Positions 12,801-21,872 are shown, numbered from the stretch's first letter. The stretch: DNA of 64,000 nucleotides from Lepidostoma basale (GCA_022606425.2 JAHDVF020000251.1:496001-560000), one strand, 5' to 3'. Notes: generated by a model not told the origin, from the letters alone. Made by a program: numbers and translations.

Positions 12801-15800
12801 GTGGCCGAAACGCTGGACAAGAGATCCATCAGGGAATGACTCAGATGCCAAGGGTTGGCTGGCTTGGGGTTGAACACATCCTCTGTTGACCTGCAATTGA
12901 ATTACGGAAATGATTTAGTATTATACATTACAATTAACACAACACTTGAATAGACTTGAAAATGTTGCCAATAACGATAGATGACTGAACAAAAATGGAT
13001 AATTAGGATAAATAGTTTTGGAATATGAGCGAATTTTACAATTAAAAAAAAATATGTATTGATATTTTCCAAAATTTTTTTTGATCCTTAATTACCTATT
13101 TAAAATTAAAAAAATACTGACTGGTTGAGGTAAAAGCCTCTGGCGCAAGCAGTAATGTGAAAGTGACGTTCTTCCACAGTCACCACATGCAGGTACAGGA
13201 GATCACCATTCATCTTGCGGGGGCCGGGGGGAGGGTTCCATCCAGATGTGGTCAGTACCTGCAGACATCAATTCCATTTGGTTAGGAGGAATTCATATGA
13301 AAAAGCATTTCTGATTTCAAAAGTGCTTTACACCGAACAAGATAACAAACTATTTAAAATTAATATTTTATTAAGAAAATATTAAATAATGAAACTTACT
13401 TTTATACATTGTGGTCCCTTGCTCTCTTTCGTGATGGGGTGGAGTGGCAGCAGAGGTCTTTCCTTACTGCCTGGCATGATGTAATCGGGGGGTGTACAGT
13501 CCACGCTTTCAGGGCGAGTTTTCTTTTTCTCTAAAATATTAATACAATGATAACATTTCCAAATGAAAACTGCCACTTTAATTAAATATAAACAAATGAA
13601 AGAAAGAAAAAAGTGTTACCTAATATATCCCCTTGCGTAACAACATTAAGGAAAGCGAGGGAGTTACATTCTGTTCCTGTGTATGCATCAGAAGAATCCA
13701 AAGATTTGAGCAAGTCACGAACGTGTCTAACGTGAATACGGGCTTCACGTACAGTGTATGGTTCTTCTACAACCTAAAAACAATATGCAATCAACACAGG
13801 CCCTCATCATCCGAATTTAACAAAATTGATCTTTGAAAAATGAATGCTTACTTTAATAACAGATCCCTCTTTCAGACCCTCGATATTTTTGACTTCAGCA
13901 AAGTTATCGAGAGTATTCCCGTCCAATTGTAAGGAGAAACATGTTCGATGGCAGGTATCCTCACGATCCATCAGTAGTTGGTGTATCTCTTGAACCAGCT
14001 CCATACTAGAAACCTGAAATGAATTATTGATACACATTAGTTTTCTTACTCATTGAATATTTGAAAGAGGGAAAATTTTAAAAAAGTAGAGAATGATAAA
14101 AGAAAGAAAAGCTTTGTTAATTATCAAATAATATAACAATGTACAAACAAAATTAACCTGTATATCAAATGGCTGCGCTCCAGGACTGACTATTTTGACA
14201 GTGAATCCAACATCTTGGATGAATAGGACTTCCTGGTCTCCTTTCTTATCATCACCTTCTTCTTCACCTACCGCCTCGCCGTTAGTGACACCCACTGCGT
14301 CTACTTCCACCGGTGAAGCGACAATACCACTATCGTCCGAAATCTCATCCACAGACTTAACATCCTTATCACAGTTGTCTTCCGGAATTGCTTGGGGTAA
14401 TGACTTGCTTTCTTTAACTTCCGGAGTACTGGTAACTGTCTCACTTATGGCATCATTCGTACTTGACTTACTAACCTTAATCTTGTCTTCTACAACAGAT
14501 TTACTACTATTTTTAGAAACTACTTTATTGCTATTCGATTTGGTGAGTGGTTTAACATTTGTATCATTAGAATTAACGTTTTGTTGGGCAGTGCTTTCGG
14601 TGCTAGTTTTAGTACAGACTTCGGGAGATTTTATTTTCAATGTGCAGGTTTCTACGAGAATTGATTTTGTTTCAGATTTGGGACATTGTTTTTCGGGGCT
14701 CTTTTTCGATATATTTTTAAGGCAGGCTTCGGGAGTCGGTGTTTTTTGGCAGGTGGTTAGCGGTTCAGTTATGTTTTGACAAGCGGGGCTCGTTTTGGAG
14801 TTGATGTCATATACACCCGAGGAACCGTTAACTACTGTTTCTACTGTGACTTCAGGACTGCTGACTGTTGAAGAAGATTCAGTAGAATTGTTGCATGATG
14901 TGTCAACTGGAAAACATATTGTAAGATACAGTTAAAAAAATATTCTATTACCAAATAACACATGTAATAAAAGATAAAACAGTAACATGCATATATTTTT
15001 TGGTACAACATTGAAAATATATTTTAGTTATGAAATATACGACAATTAAAGTAATTTTTTAAATGTGCTATCACATCATGAGATGCACATAAAAAAATAA
15101 CAAACCCAACATAAATAGGACAAATGCAGGCATGCCAAAAAAGCAGACAACATAAATGTTAAAATCCTAGATATTGGAAGGTATGAGTGATACCTTTGGG
15201 CAACGGTTTGGGTGCGCCGGTATTAGATGTTGACTTGGCCACTGCAGCGGCATAAGAAGGAGTGGCGCCATTGTTCTGCTTACCACCTGTGCTGATGCAA
15301 CTCTTGCTGTCCTTGTCGTGGCCATTGCTCTCGCCTGTGTGGTGTCCATTCTGTTTGGCCGAGGGCTGCTGGGAGGGTGGAACCTCTTTGTCTGCCTCCT
15401 TGGGGTGCCCGTTAACGAGAGGGACAGAGGGAGCTTCGGTCTTCATCTTGTGTTTTGCCCCGCCTCCTCCCCCACCTGCCCCTGCAGCTGTCTTTAGTGT
15501 GCCAGATTTTGTTTGCTTTTTGGCTAAAACAATAGAAATTTAAAATAAGTTATGATGAAAAATTTTAGATCTTCACGTCCCATTCCTATATCACATAGAA
15601 AAACTTTATATAAAAAATGTTTAGTTCGTTAAAAATGAAAAAAGATAACCATTTCAATAAAAAATAAATAAATAAAATATTTGACACTTAATTTTATTTA
15701 TTTTTCTAATTAAAAAACACATTGTAATGCAAAAACACTAGAAAAATGTGTCAGATATTTTTGATTAGTTCAAAATAACCACGTCGCGATGTTGTTTAAA

Positions 15801-15963
15801 GGCAGGCCGGCTAGATATTTCTATTGAAGAACATAACCAAAGGCAGTAATTATTCACGAAATGAGAAGTTCTTTAAATAATTGATTAGCATAAAGAAATG
15901 CTATATTTACATGACAACCAATACGATTAGTGCACTTTCGAAAGAAAAAAATATATTACCCAT
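1972..15963 (-). CDS. clu: clu / CLUH: clustered mitochondria protein (23 coding exons, 1640 aa)
   Basis: CLU-family proteins are large cytosolic RNA-binding proteins that bind mRNAs for mitochondrial proteins and keep mitochondria dispersed. Coding exons in transcription order: 15963-15960, 15523-15194, 14906-14158, 14013-13852, 13773-13620, 13530-13400, 13258-13122, 12890-12661, 12359-12223, 10182-9988, 9112-8900, 8709-8535, 7912-7807, 7730-7261, 7146-6944, 5380-5174, 4767-4579, 3810-3728, 3643-3514, 3424-3152, 3037-2912, 2794-2373, 2068-1972. Every junction is GT-AG with compatible phase, and the sum is 4923 nt including TGA. Recognisable blocks include [60 protein letters not shown] and [16 protein letters not shown]. 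The protein is longer than the roughly 1300-1450 aa usual for animal CLU because of low-complexity exons 3 and 14. I infer the gene from conserved sequence. The start exon is the least certain part; M28 at 15446 is an alternative start. Confidence 0.95.
4205..4485 (+). mobile_element. RTE-like LINE 3'-end fragment (family A) in a clu intron
   Basis: The broken reading resembles [19 protein letters not shown] followed by RGRVKKTWH, the C-terminal tail of the family A reverse-transcriptase ORF that recurs across the window. It lies in the intron between clu exons 17 and 18, antisense to clu. Confidence 0.7.
4579..7912 (-). CDS. clu: clu exons 13-17: acidic insert and middle helical region (aa 873-1264)
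   Basis: Exon 13 has [16 protein letters not shown]. Exon 14 (7730-7261) begins [16 protein letters not shown] and then runs into about 140 residues of Lys/Glu/Ser/Asp-rich sequence that is probably disordered. Exons 15-17 return to conserved sequence: [39 protein letters not shown] and [17 protein letters not shown] basic run ([10 protein letters not shown]) in exon 17 may contact RNA or act as a localisation signal; that is inference. Confidence 0.92.
5458..5985 (-). mobile_element. RTE-like LINE 3'-end fragment (family A) in a clu intron
   Basis: Starts with the family end signature CATCACGCCG then CCGGAGGGGTAGGCAG (plus strand) and continues about 500 bp into the RT C-terminal region. 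This is one of the longer copies. The reading is broken by stops. Confidence 0.75.
6185..6500 (+). mobile_element. LINE tail fragment, other family, in a clu intron
   Basis: The sequence around 6230-6310 reads like [18 protein letters not shown], a phrase seen near the C-terminus of some insect LINE ORFs. The assignment rests on style only. Confidence 0.4.
6665..6865 (+). mobile_element. LINE tail fragment encoding [15 protein letters not shown]
   Basis: The reading [20 protein letters not shown] continues through [20 protein letters not shown] and LEALCTT and stops at TGA before GAA-rich sequence. This is typical of the last residues of non-LTR reverse transcriptases. It lies in the intron before clu exon 15, antisense to clu. 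Confidence 0.65.
7976..8135 (-). mobile_element. RTE-like LINE 3'-end fragment (family A), internally deleted
   Basis: Carries the CATCACGCCATTTCTCCGG end signature and then jumps to the segment around CTAGAACTCCATTATGCAC, skipping several hundred bases present in longer copies. Confidence 0.6.
8234..8372. repeat. Palindromic repeat, type a, in a clu intron
   Basis: Two arms of about 45 bp (AACACTGTTTTTTCCACTT versus its complement ending CAGTGTT) flank a 50-bp centre. The right arm carries a hammerhead-like core followed by AAATAAAC and AAAAGTGGA. A decayed relative lies at 24157-24256. Confidence 0.8.
8303..8336 (+). ncRNA. Hammerhead-like motif, candidate (type a)
   Basis: Order: CCGATGA, a hairpin with AAGG/CCTT stem, GAAAC, AT, GTC. 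Compared with the hammerhead core CUGAUGA, position U4 is C. A-C/G-U pairs can form the small stem III before the GUC. Activity is unknown. Confidence 0.35.
8535..13258 (-). CDS. clu: clu exons 7-12: central CLU domain (aa 511-873)
   Basis: Six exons encode the best conserved part of the protein. They include [80 protein letters not shown] and [20 protein letters not shown]. The intron between exons 9 and 10 (12222-10183) is the longest in the gene and contains the mariner. The following intron (9987-9113) contains a MITE and a tandem repeat. Confidence 0.95.
9235..9407. repeat. Short tandem array, period about 48-53 bp, 3.5 copies
   Basis: ATGAATAGAA occurs at 9235, 9288, 9340 and 9388, each of the first three followed by AGAGATTGACAG. 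Units vary by small indels. The array lies in the intron between clu exons 10 and 11. Confidence 0.85.
9466..9729. mobile_element. MITE with 22-bp terminal inverted repeats
   Basis: TGCCAGACTGTTGTAAACAA begins the left end (9466-9487), and its exact complement ends the element (9708-9729). The interior is GC-richer than the intron around it and holds no meaningful ORF. I could not find a target duplication, so the superfamily is open. Confidence 0.75.
10345..11666 (-). mobile_element. Complete mariner element in clu intron 9
   Basis: The element is 1322 bp with identical 31-bp terminal inverted repeats (10345-10375 and 11636-11666, starting CGAGGTCTGTTC). TA duplications flank it at 10343-10344 and 11667-11668. 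It carries an uninterrupted transposase and lies in the same orientation as clu. Identical ends and an open frame point to a fairly recent insertion. Confidence 0.95.
10399..11460 (-). CDS. Mariner transposase, DD34D, intact (353 aa)
   Basis: Cut-and-paste transposase of the mariner family, which inserts at TA. I start at [13 protein letters not shown] because this fits the usual 340-360 aa; an in-frame upstream ATG would add 15 residues. The N-terminal third is the paired helix-turn-helix region that binds the terminal repeats. Catalytic aspartates are D154 ([10 protein letters not shown]), D249 ([12 protein letters not shown]) and D284 ([11 protein letters not shown]). The last two are separated by 34 residues, as in classical mariners. 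The linker motif usually written WVPHEL is QWKLPHEP here. No frameshift or stop is seen, so the protein could be active. Confidence 0.95.
   Translation of the reverse strand: MDQRICIKFCVKNKIKCADAFRMLTVAYGEATLDQSNVYRWYKMFSEGREDMNDEERAGRPSTSTTDENIDKVKKIVLANRRITVREVAEDLNISIGSCHSILTNDLGMSRVAAKFVPKLLNFDQKQHRVNIAQEMLDSVRDDPNVLQRVITGDESWVYGYDVETKAQSSQWKLPHEPRPKKARQVRSNVKVLLTVFFDCRGVVHHEFLPQGSTVNKEYYLQVMRNLREAIRQKRPDLWKNKNWLLHHDNAPAHTSLLVREYLAKNNTVMVPQPPYSPDLAPCDFFLFPKLKRPMKGRRYATIEEIKTASKEELNKITKNDFFKCFEDWKKRWHKCIISEGNYFEGDKIDIHE
12465..12541 (+). mobile_element. RTE-like LINE extreme 3' end (family A) with TTAG tail
   Basis: GTGTGGCAGTCCATTCTTTC leads to GAGACGGCATGACGG and three TTAG units. The copy is under 80 bp and strongly 5'-truncated. 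It lies in the clu intron between exons 8 and 9. Confidence 0.7.
13400..14013 (-). CDS. clu: clu exons 4-6: CLU_N domain (aa 362-510)
   Basis: This block carries the conserved stretches [40 protein letters not shown] and [20 protein letters not shown]. They mark the N-terminal CLU domain. Exons 14013-13852, 13773-13620 and 13530-13400 join in phases 0, 1 and 1. The linker [20 protein letters not shown] leads to the next block. Confidence 0.93.
14158..15523 (-). CDS. clu: clu exons 2-3: low-complexity N-terminal extension (aa 2-361)
   Basis: Exon 2 (15523-15194) is Gly/Lys/Ser-rich. Exon 3 (14906-14158, 749 nt) is rich in Ser, Thr, Lys and acidic residues and has no stop across 249 codons. 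Between about residues 140 and 205 it carries spaced cysteines in S/T-P contexts (SPACQ, TPEACLK, EKQCPKS, SPEVCTK), which look like a decayed repeat. The last part, [20 protein letters not shown], enters the CLU_N ubiquitin-like domain. The extension is probably disordered. I see no known fold before about residue 340. Confidence 0.9.
15960..15963 (-). CDS. clu: clu exon 1: 4-nt start micro-exon (ATG G) with 5' leader
   Basis: On the minus strand ATGG is followed directly by the donor GTAATA, and the G joins the CC that opens the next exon to give MAKKQTKSG. The 5' leader is visible for about 24-30 nt, and AG acceptors near 15987-15993 suggest a further non-coding exon upstream. The phase fits exactly. 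No transcript confirms it; translation could instead begin at M28 inside exon 2. Confidence 0.55.
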
Positions 15964-16757
15964 CGATATCGGCGGGATGGCGTTCCCTAAACTAAAAAAA
16001 AACTAAATGGTAGAAGCAATTGATGATACTTGTTTTAATTCGCCAGAGTTGCAATGAAACGCACTCCTATCCTAGCTGGTCAATAGATACGGTGCAGGAT
16101 GTGACTATATTATGGAAATATAATAAAAAGAAAAGACACTCTCGTAAGACGAGGACAAATGGAATGTACGGATGTTCGTGAACAACTAAAAATAAATTTG
16201 GTGATAAAATTTTGTCAACCATTTGCGTGTACCTGAATAGGACAGGTAAAGGTTCACCAAATCAAGTCTGTACCCACCAATAATAATACAAACTAAATAT
16301 TATATTAGTAATTCCAGCAATACATACATCATACAGTAATATATACAAACTAAATAGTATTTCCAGCTTTGTTTTTAACATTTGCTGACTCATTCATACA
16401 ATAAACTGTAAACGAATATCGGTTACAATATTATTTTCCAAATTTCAAAATAAATTTCGTAAAAACACATTTTCGACATTTTAAAATAAGGTGATGCAAT
16501 TTTTTTTTTTTTAATTTGTGAAAAAAAAACGCAGTATAAATATAAAAGATGCATTCACCAATAGTGGACGCAAAGATAATTTATTTTCAATGTGAAAATA
16601 AAAACAGACAAATTCAAGATTTTTCGTTTGAAATAAAAAATAATGTCTAACAATACTAATTTAATAATGTCTATACTAACGGAATTGCCACCCGGAAATA
16701 TCAGCTTAATATTGACAATAAAAAATGATCAAATTAATTATATATGTATAATCAAAC
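15964..16757. other. Gene-free stretch upstream of the clu start exon
   Basis: Holds the visible 5' leader next to 15964-15992. The rest is AT-rich sequence with no repeat I recognise. A clu promoter or a first non-coding exon may lie here or further right. Confidence 0.4.
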
Positions 16758-17272
16758 AAACCATCACGCCGTTTCCCCGCAGGGGTAGGCAGAGAGAATG
16801 GACCGCCACACTACTCTATCCTGGCAAACCTCTCTAGCTTCCTGCACATTCATACAACGAGTCATACACGCACGTCGATTCCTCCGACTTCTAACATGAC
16901 CAACCTTTAAAATTTGATTAATTTAGTCATGCCATGTTTTCCTCGGTCTGCCTCGACTTCGTACCCCATTTACATCATTAACGTATACTTTCTTAACCAT
17001 TCTTTCTCCATCCATGCGTTCCATATGTCCGAACCAACGCAGCGATCCTTTCATAATTTTGTTCATAATACCTTCTTCCGCTCTACATTCCTTTCTTATA
17101 TCACAGCATTTGAGATTCTGTTGTATATCGTTCTACCACACATACGTCTTAGGGACCTCATCTCTACCGCATTTATTCTGCTCTCACCCTTCTTCTGCCA
17201 GTTCCATGCTTCGCTTCCATACATTAGGGCTGGGACCAGAACTCCATTGTGAACGGCCGTTTTCGCTTTCAT
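16758..17272 (-). mobile_element. RTE-like LINE 3'-end fragment (family A)
   Basis: Begins with CATCACGCCGTTTCCCCGC (complement of the 3' end) and runs about 510 bp into the RT C-terminal region. ORFs on the plus strand here are shadows. Confidence 0.8.
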
Positions 17273-17489
17273 TGATAAATTCTTGTATAATCAACAATAT
17301 CCTAATATCCTCTTTGTTGTTTAGATCTGGAATATTAATATTTTTTATTACATTTATTTCTGCACTTACTTAAATGCGTTAGTTAACTATTGTAAGTGTA
17401 AAAATACATATAAATTGTTTCACAGAAGTATTAATTTATAAAGATGACGCGGTTGGACTCTAGTTTTTAACATAATCCCTAGCCCAAAT

Positions 17490-17690
17490 ATGTATTACTC
17501 GGGTGTCCACACGGAAACAACGCGATCCACTTTACCCAACGGCACGGGTAGCCGGTGGTCAGTGACCACTTCGTGATTAGCCAATTTGAGCCTTTAAAGA
17601 GAGGATGCAAGCGCGCGTGTGTCTTGCGCCTAAACCAACACCGTCTGGCCCATGGCGGCGATTATCTAAAACAGGCTAGGTAACGCCCAT
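17490..17690. promoter_or_regulatory. GC-rich patch upstream of clu, possible promoter region
   Basis: A 200-bp block with many CpG steps stands out from AT-rich surroundings and matches no repeat in the window. It lies about 1.5 kb upstream of the clu start exon. The function is inferred from composition and position only. Confidence 0.25.
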
Positions 17691-18499
17691 GTCTCTTGAA
17701 AGCGTTTTAAATAATTGACATAGATTTCATATTTATGTTCAGTTCTCTGAAAGCAACAAACCATAAAATGATTTACCTGAATCACCTAAGGTATGTCCCG
17801 AAAGGAAAATAAACACAAGAATGGATTAGTCACAGCTAAGTGAAGTCAGGGGGTACGTAAGTAAACAATATTTTTCAAAATGCTTTCACAAACATTTAAA
17901 TACGCGTATTTGGAATGATTTTCCAGATCATAGATTTCATCTTTTCATAATGATAATTTTTAGAAGTAGCTGGGGAAATTTTAATCGCAAGTTTCCAGAA
18001 AAAAAGACAATTGCAACGATATTTATGGGCATGGAATATCCAAAATAGATAAGCAGGAACTATAATAACCGGGATACTTTAAATATCATAAAGGAATCAT
18101 AACTTCCCGTACCTGACGGGGTTTACCTTAAAGGAATCGCAACGAGAATATATTTTTTCAGATGAAGCAATACAATAAAGTAAAATAGTGAATTCATCAC
18201 GATTACAATAAAATATAACTTTTCGTAAACTGTAAACCGGATCTATTGTTATAAATTAACTATTTTTTATATATTACTATAATCTATTGCGTAAATAACT
18301 AATCTTAAATATTTATTGTTTTTTGAACAATGATGTAAAACTCCATATTAAATAACTATTACAAATGAAAATGTCTGTTTTCGAAGTGTTCTTTTTGTTA
18401 TAACAGGTCGTTTGAACCCAATTACTGTGTACAATTTGTTTTATTTTTAGCTAATTTATTGATTCTCGTGACACGTGATAGGTAGCTAATCTATTGCCA

Positions 18500-18630
18500 T
18501 TTTATTGTCACGAGAATTCTACACCAGACCAAAGACAGTGACAATCACACTGCAATCGCCGGGAATGAACCCGGGACCTTCGGTATGGAAGTCAGAGCTC
18601 TTACCACTCTGCCATGGAGGTCGGCACGCC
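18500..18630 (-). mobile_element. tRNA-derived SINE, family 1
   Basis: The minus strand reads ACCTCCATGGCAGAGTGGTA, a box A-like stretch, and then CCGGGTTCATTCCCGG, a box B-like stretch, at tRNA spacing. The 5' and 3' ends do not form an acceptor stem, so this is not a tRNA gene. The tail runs to TGACAATAAAATG. Confidence 0.6.
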
Positions 18631-18642
18631 ACGACTGCCACG

Positions 18643-18791
18643 AAGTTTTATTATGCTTTATGGGAATGACATGTTTCCCCATTCAAATATCTATCAAATA
18701 TCTTTTGATAATGCCTTACAAAGACCAAACATGTCATTCCCATAAAGTATAATAAAACTACTAGAAAACAGACGTTTTTATTCGTATTAGT
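18643..18791. repeat. Palindromic repeat, type b
   Basis: Arms around GAAGTTTTATTA and TAATAAAACT flank a centre with TTGATAATGCCTT and ACATGTCATTCCCAT. The right end has the family phrase AGAAAACAGACG. Copies of the same family lie at 24847, 27518, 34049 and 54562. A lone end piece sits at 18301-18400. Confidence 0.8.
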
Positions 18792-18827
18792 TTATCATAA
18801 ATTAACGCCTTTTATTAGATAAATCAA

Positions 18828-18995
18828 ATATTGAACGTCGGTCACGTGAGGAGTCAGAGAAATCAATGCGCGTGCATGACACGATGTATGAATGTTGAGG
18901 GAGCGAGAGAAATATGTCAGGAAAGAAAAGTGTGGCAGTTCATTCTTTCTGCCTACCCGTTCGGAGAGACGGCGTGATGGTTAGTTAGTTAGTTA
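18828..18995 (+). mobile_element. RTE-like LINE 3' end (family A) with TTAG tail
   Basis: Encodes VGHVRSQRNQCACMTRCMN-like sequence and ends GAGACGGCGTGATGG plus TTAG units at 18979-18994. Confidence 0.8.
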
Positions 18996-19062
18996 AATTA
19001 GCGCCCCTGGGGTGAGTTATTCACGAAAACGGCGCTATACAAATTAGCCTATTATAAATAGG
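18996..19062 (-). repeat. LINE 3' UTR-like repeat with GCGCCGTTTTCGTG core
   Basis: Shares GCGCCGTTTTCGTGAAT and CACC...GGGGCGCTAAT with 23310-23380 and 45105-45180. The copy at 23310 belongs to the 3' UTR of a Jockey-like LINE, so the others are probably pieces of the same LINE. Confidence 0.5.
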
Positions 19063-19069
19063 TTAAGGT

Positions 19070-19213
19070 AATCAACTGATTTACTGAAATCTCTTGATGG
19101 AAGTTCATTTTAAATAATAATGAAATAAAACGATGTTTTTTAACTACTTCCACTTTTGTATTTATTTAGACAGCGACCGGTTTCGCCAGGCTCGCTGGCA
19201 TTGACAGACTCGA
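19070..19213. repeat. Palindromic repeat, type d, one arm
   Basis: One arm of the family seen complete at 51031-51270: AAATCTCTTGATGGAAGTTC, then TTTTTAACTACTTCCACTTT, then a hammerhead-like core on the minus strand (19207-19175: CTGTCAA, GCCAG/CTGGC stem, GAAAC, CGGTC). The second arm is missing. Confidence 0.7.
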
Positions 19214-19224
19214 CGACGAATTTA

Positions 19225-19510
19225 TTTCTTCTTCTTCCTTATGGTAGACCTATGTGGTCTGTTCTCCAGAGTGTTGCTCCTCCTGTGAGGCAGATTCCCA
19301 ACTGTCCTTCCATCTTTTAGGAGGTCTTCCACGAGGACGAGTCCCATGAGGTTGATTATGCAATGCAATATAGGGGAGTCTGGTGGTGTCCATTCTTTGA
19401 ACATGACCGTACCAGTCCCTTTTTCGCTGTCCATCTTATAATATCCTCAACGCGATCCCTCAGTGTCTTGTCTGCTATCGTCCTCAATGTCTTCATTTCG
19501 GAAGTCCTCA
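19225..19510 (-). mobile_element. LINE tail fragment, third family
   Basis: The complement starts with GAAGAAGAAATAAATTCG-like tail sequence and reads back into Arg/Trp-rich coding remnants. A shorter relative lies at 48380-48560. The family is not identified. Confidence 0.4.
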
Positions 19511-20164
19511 AAACTTGTTAGGTCCTTATTTAATTATTATAAATAGGCTAGACACATTGGGTTAATTATATATCGAAAGTGTTTAATTTACTTTGGATAC
19601 AATAAATTATACGATAAAGATTTCTGTCGTAAATCTTATCGGTGGTAATCGTTGATAAAATCGCCCGATCAGTATGCGGTATTTTAAACCTTCAGATATG
19701 TTACATGTAGTTCAATTCGCCGGTACGGCATGGTCCGCCCGGCCAAAATTACCAATGACTATAATAATAATAAAAATTATGAGGAAGCTTCAATATCCTC
19801 TGTCGCGTGAAAAATTCGTCTTCTGCCGACACCATGTCGTCGCACGATTTAAAAATAACTACAAAAAACGAGTCAAGCATTTTTTTGAATACATAACAAG
19901 TAAAATAAATAAACTTTTCATTACAAAATAAAATTTAAAATTATTATATTGGTAAAATCTATCCGCTATCAATATCTAATATTTTTAAAATCTATTTAAT
20001 ACAGATTTGCAAAAAAACGGTTTTAACATTTTAACTTTTAATACATTTTAAAAGAAATCATTACTGTCATTTAGAATTACATATGTATGTAAAAAAAAAT
20101 CCATTCATTTCTTATACAAGTCCATCTTGAATTATACAATATAATACTTATAGACTATAATATT

Positions 20165-20268
20165 AAACACGATTGTTTAGTGGTTTACTTGGATTTAATT
20201 TATATATAATAACTTTGTCACAATTTATATAAATTAAATCCAGGTGAAACCACTAAACAATCGTGTTT
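20165..20268. repeat. Palindromic repeat with 40-bp arms
   Basis: AAACACGATTGTTTAGTGGT opens the left arm, and its complement closes the right arm. The arms differ by a few bases and the loop is about 20 bp. It matches no other repeat in the window. Confidence 0.75.
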
Positions 20269-20332
20269 ACTATTATAAATTAATAATGGAGTTTTACAAA
20301 ATTAATACCTCAACCATTTATAGACATTTAAT

Positions 20333-20440
20333 TTCTTTTGCATGTTTATTTTCATTATTATTGTAGTGACAAGCTTTGTCAGCGTCTAACATTTTGACGA
20401 AACCTGTCACTATAATAATAAAAAAAACCTACAAAAGAAA
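20333..20440. repeat. Fold-back repeat with hammerhead-like core, type e
   Basis: Nested inverted repeats: TTCTTTTG/CAAAAGAA outside, TATTGTAGTG/CACTATAATA inside. Around 20370-20412 the plus strand has a GTC/GAC hairpin followed by GAAAC, CT, GTC and then ACTATAAT, which can pair with ATTGTAGT upstream as a stem I. The bases before the hairpin do not match CUGAUGA. Confidence 0.5.
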
Positions 20441-21086
20441 AGTTCTATAAACATTTTATATTAAATCAAATTTTAAAAAAAAACACCCAGGCGCTCCTGG
20501 TGAGTGAAACGCGTACTTACACGTAATTAAGAGATTTAAAACTGATAAACATATTACATTGCGTAATAAAATGCAGTGAATTCTAAATAATCAGATATAT
20601 ATGAAAGCAGGCGCACGAAAATACACAGTCAAGACGAAAATAAATAAAAATGTTGGTAAACACCGGCGATACAATATAATCCGTTCTGATTATCGGGAAT
20701 CGAGAACACACCGCGCGATAAGTTCTGGCAAAATGACGAGAGACGAATAGAAACAGTTCAATGGGCGATACGGTGAATGGGATCAAGACAGTCATTAATT
20801 GCGATCGGAAGAGTGGACAGGGCAGGTGGCGCGAGGCGAGATTTATCGACACGCTTCTGGACGGATCCTACACGTTGAGAAGATTCGACATTACCGCCAC
20901 AAGATCAAGGTCACGTTGTATCTACCACCCTGCAGAATCAACTTGCCTCTAGTGACGTCAGTGGAGAAAGTAATTTTTATTGCATCATAAATAAGTTTAA
21001 TTGCGTGCGAATATTTCAAGTACACTTTGGGCTGTACTTAAAACATGCAGAGAATTAAATTAAACTTTTTAAAATGATAATTTCTG
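20440..21086. other. Gene-free stretch with a Jockey-like LINE trace
   Basis: The plus strand at 20880-20960 reads RHKIKVTLYLPPCRINLPLV, which matches the tail of the Jockey-like ORF at 23400-23811. The remainder shows nothing recognisable. Confidence 0.45.
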
Positions 21087-21168
21087 GTACCATTTACATC
21101 ATTAACATATAATTTTTTTACCATTCTTTCTTCATTCATTCTTTCCATATGTCCAAACCATCTTAGTG
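21087..21168 (-). mobile_element. Short RTE-like LINE fragment (family A, internal)
   Basis: About 80 bp matching the internal part of family A around CATATGTCCAAACCATCTTA; the 3' end is absent. Confidence 0.55.
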
Positions 21169-21347
21169 TGTCTACTTGAATGTATATTTTGATTAAAAAA
21201 TATACACAAAAATTTAAAGATAAAAAAAACTGATTGCAAGGAATTTTTTTATAAAAATATAAACTTAATATAAATATTTGTTAAGTATAAAGTGGTATTT
21301 GTTATTGTAAGACATTTTATCGTATAAACTCAAAAATAAACAACAAC

Positions 21348-21467
21348 AAACCATCACGCCGTTTCACCGGAAGGGTATGCAGAGAAAATGGACCGCCATA
21401 CTATTCTATTCTGACATACATCTCTAGCTTCCTCCACATTCATACAGCGAGTTATACACGCACGTTG
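21348..21467 (-). mobile_element. RTE-like LINE 3' end (family A)
   Basis: Starts with CATCACGCCGTTTCACCGG and extends to ACACGCACGTTG, then is truncated. Confidence 0.75.
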
Positions 21468-21546
21468 AAAATAAAAATAATTGAATATCTATTTTCAAAC
21501 ACACCCTAAGATGCATGTCAAAATCTCTATCCCAATTCCCATAGAG

Positions 21547-21864
21547 CATAGGTTTCCAATCTTTTCTGGGCCACCGTCCCCATTACAAGAAAAATAAACG
21601 TTCAACGCCCCCCTCCCATAAAAGTTATTGCAAATATTCTAAATATGGGAAAATGATTACAATACATACAATAACAAAATAAACCAATATTCAAGTTTAA
21701 TTTGCTTTATTAGTACCTACGTGATTAGCATGTTTTTTTTTTGTCTTTTTAGACTATATTTTTTTATCTGTCCGCGCTCTCTATTTTTTCTGGGTCTTCT
21801 ACTGCCCCCCTGAAAGTCTCAAATGCCCACAAGGGGGCGTTATCGCCCACTTTGAAAACCTAGG
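21547..21864. mobile_element. hAT-type non-autonomous element with 8-bp target duplication
   Basis: The ends CATAGGTTTCCAATC and GAAAACCTAGG are imperfect inverted repeats. Both sides carry the direct 8-mer CCATAGAG (21539-21546 and 21865-21872). Length is 318 bp with C/G-rich subterminal parts and no transposase. The 8-bp duplication and TTTCCAA-like ends fit hAT. Confidence 0.75.
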
Positions 21865-21872
21865 CCATAGAG

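Noticed and set aside
14195..14779. 194-aa plus-strand ORF with hydrophobic stretches
   Set aside because: Antisense shadow of clu exon 3; the Ser/Thr-rich sense codons give Leu/Val-rich antisense.
18545..18620. tRNA gene
   Set aside because: Box A- and B-like sequences are present, but the ends form no acceptor stem; a SINE explains it better.
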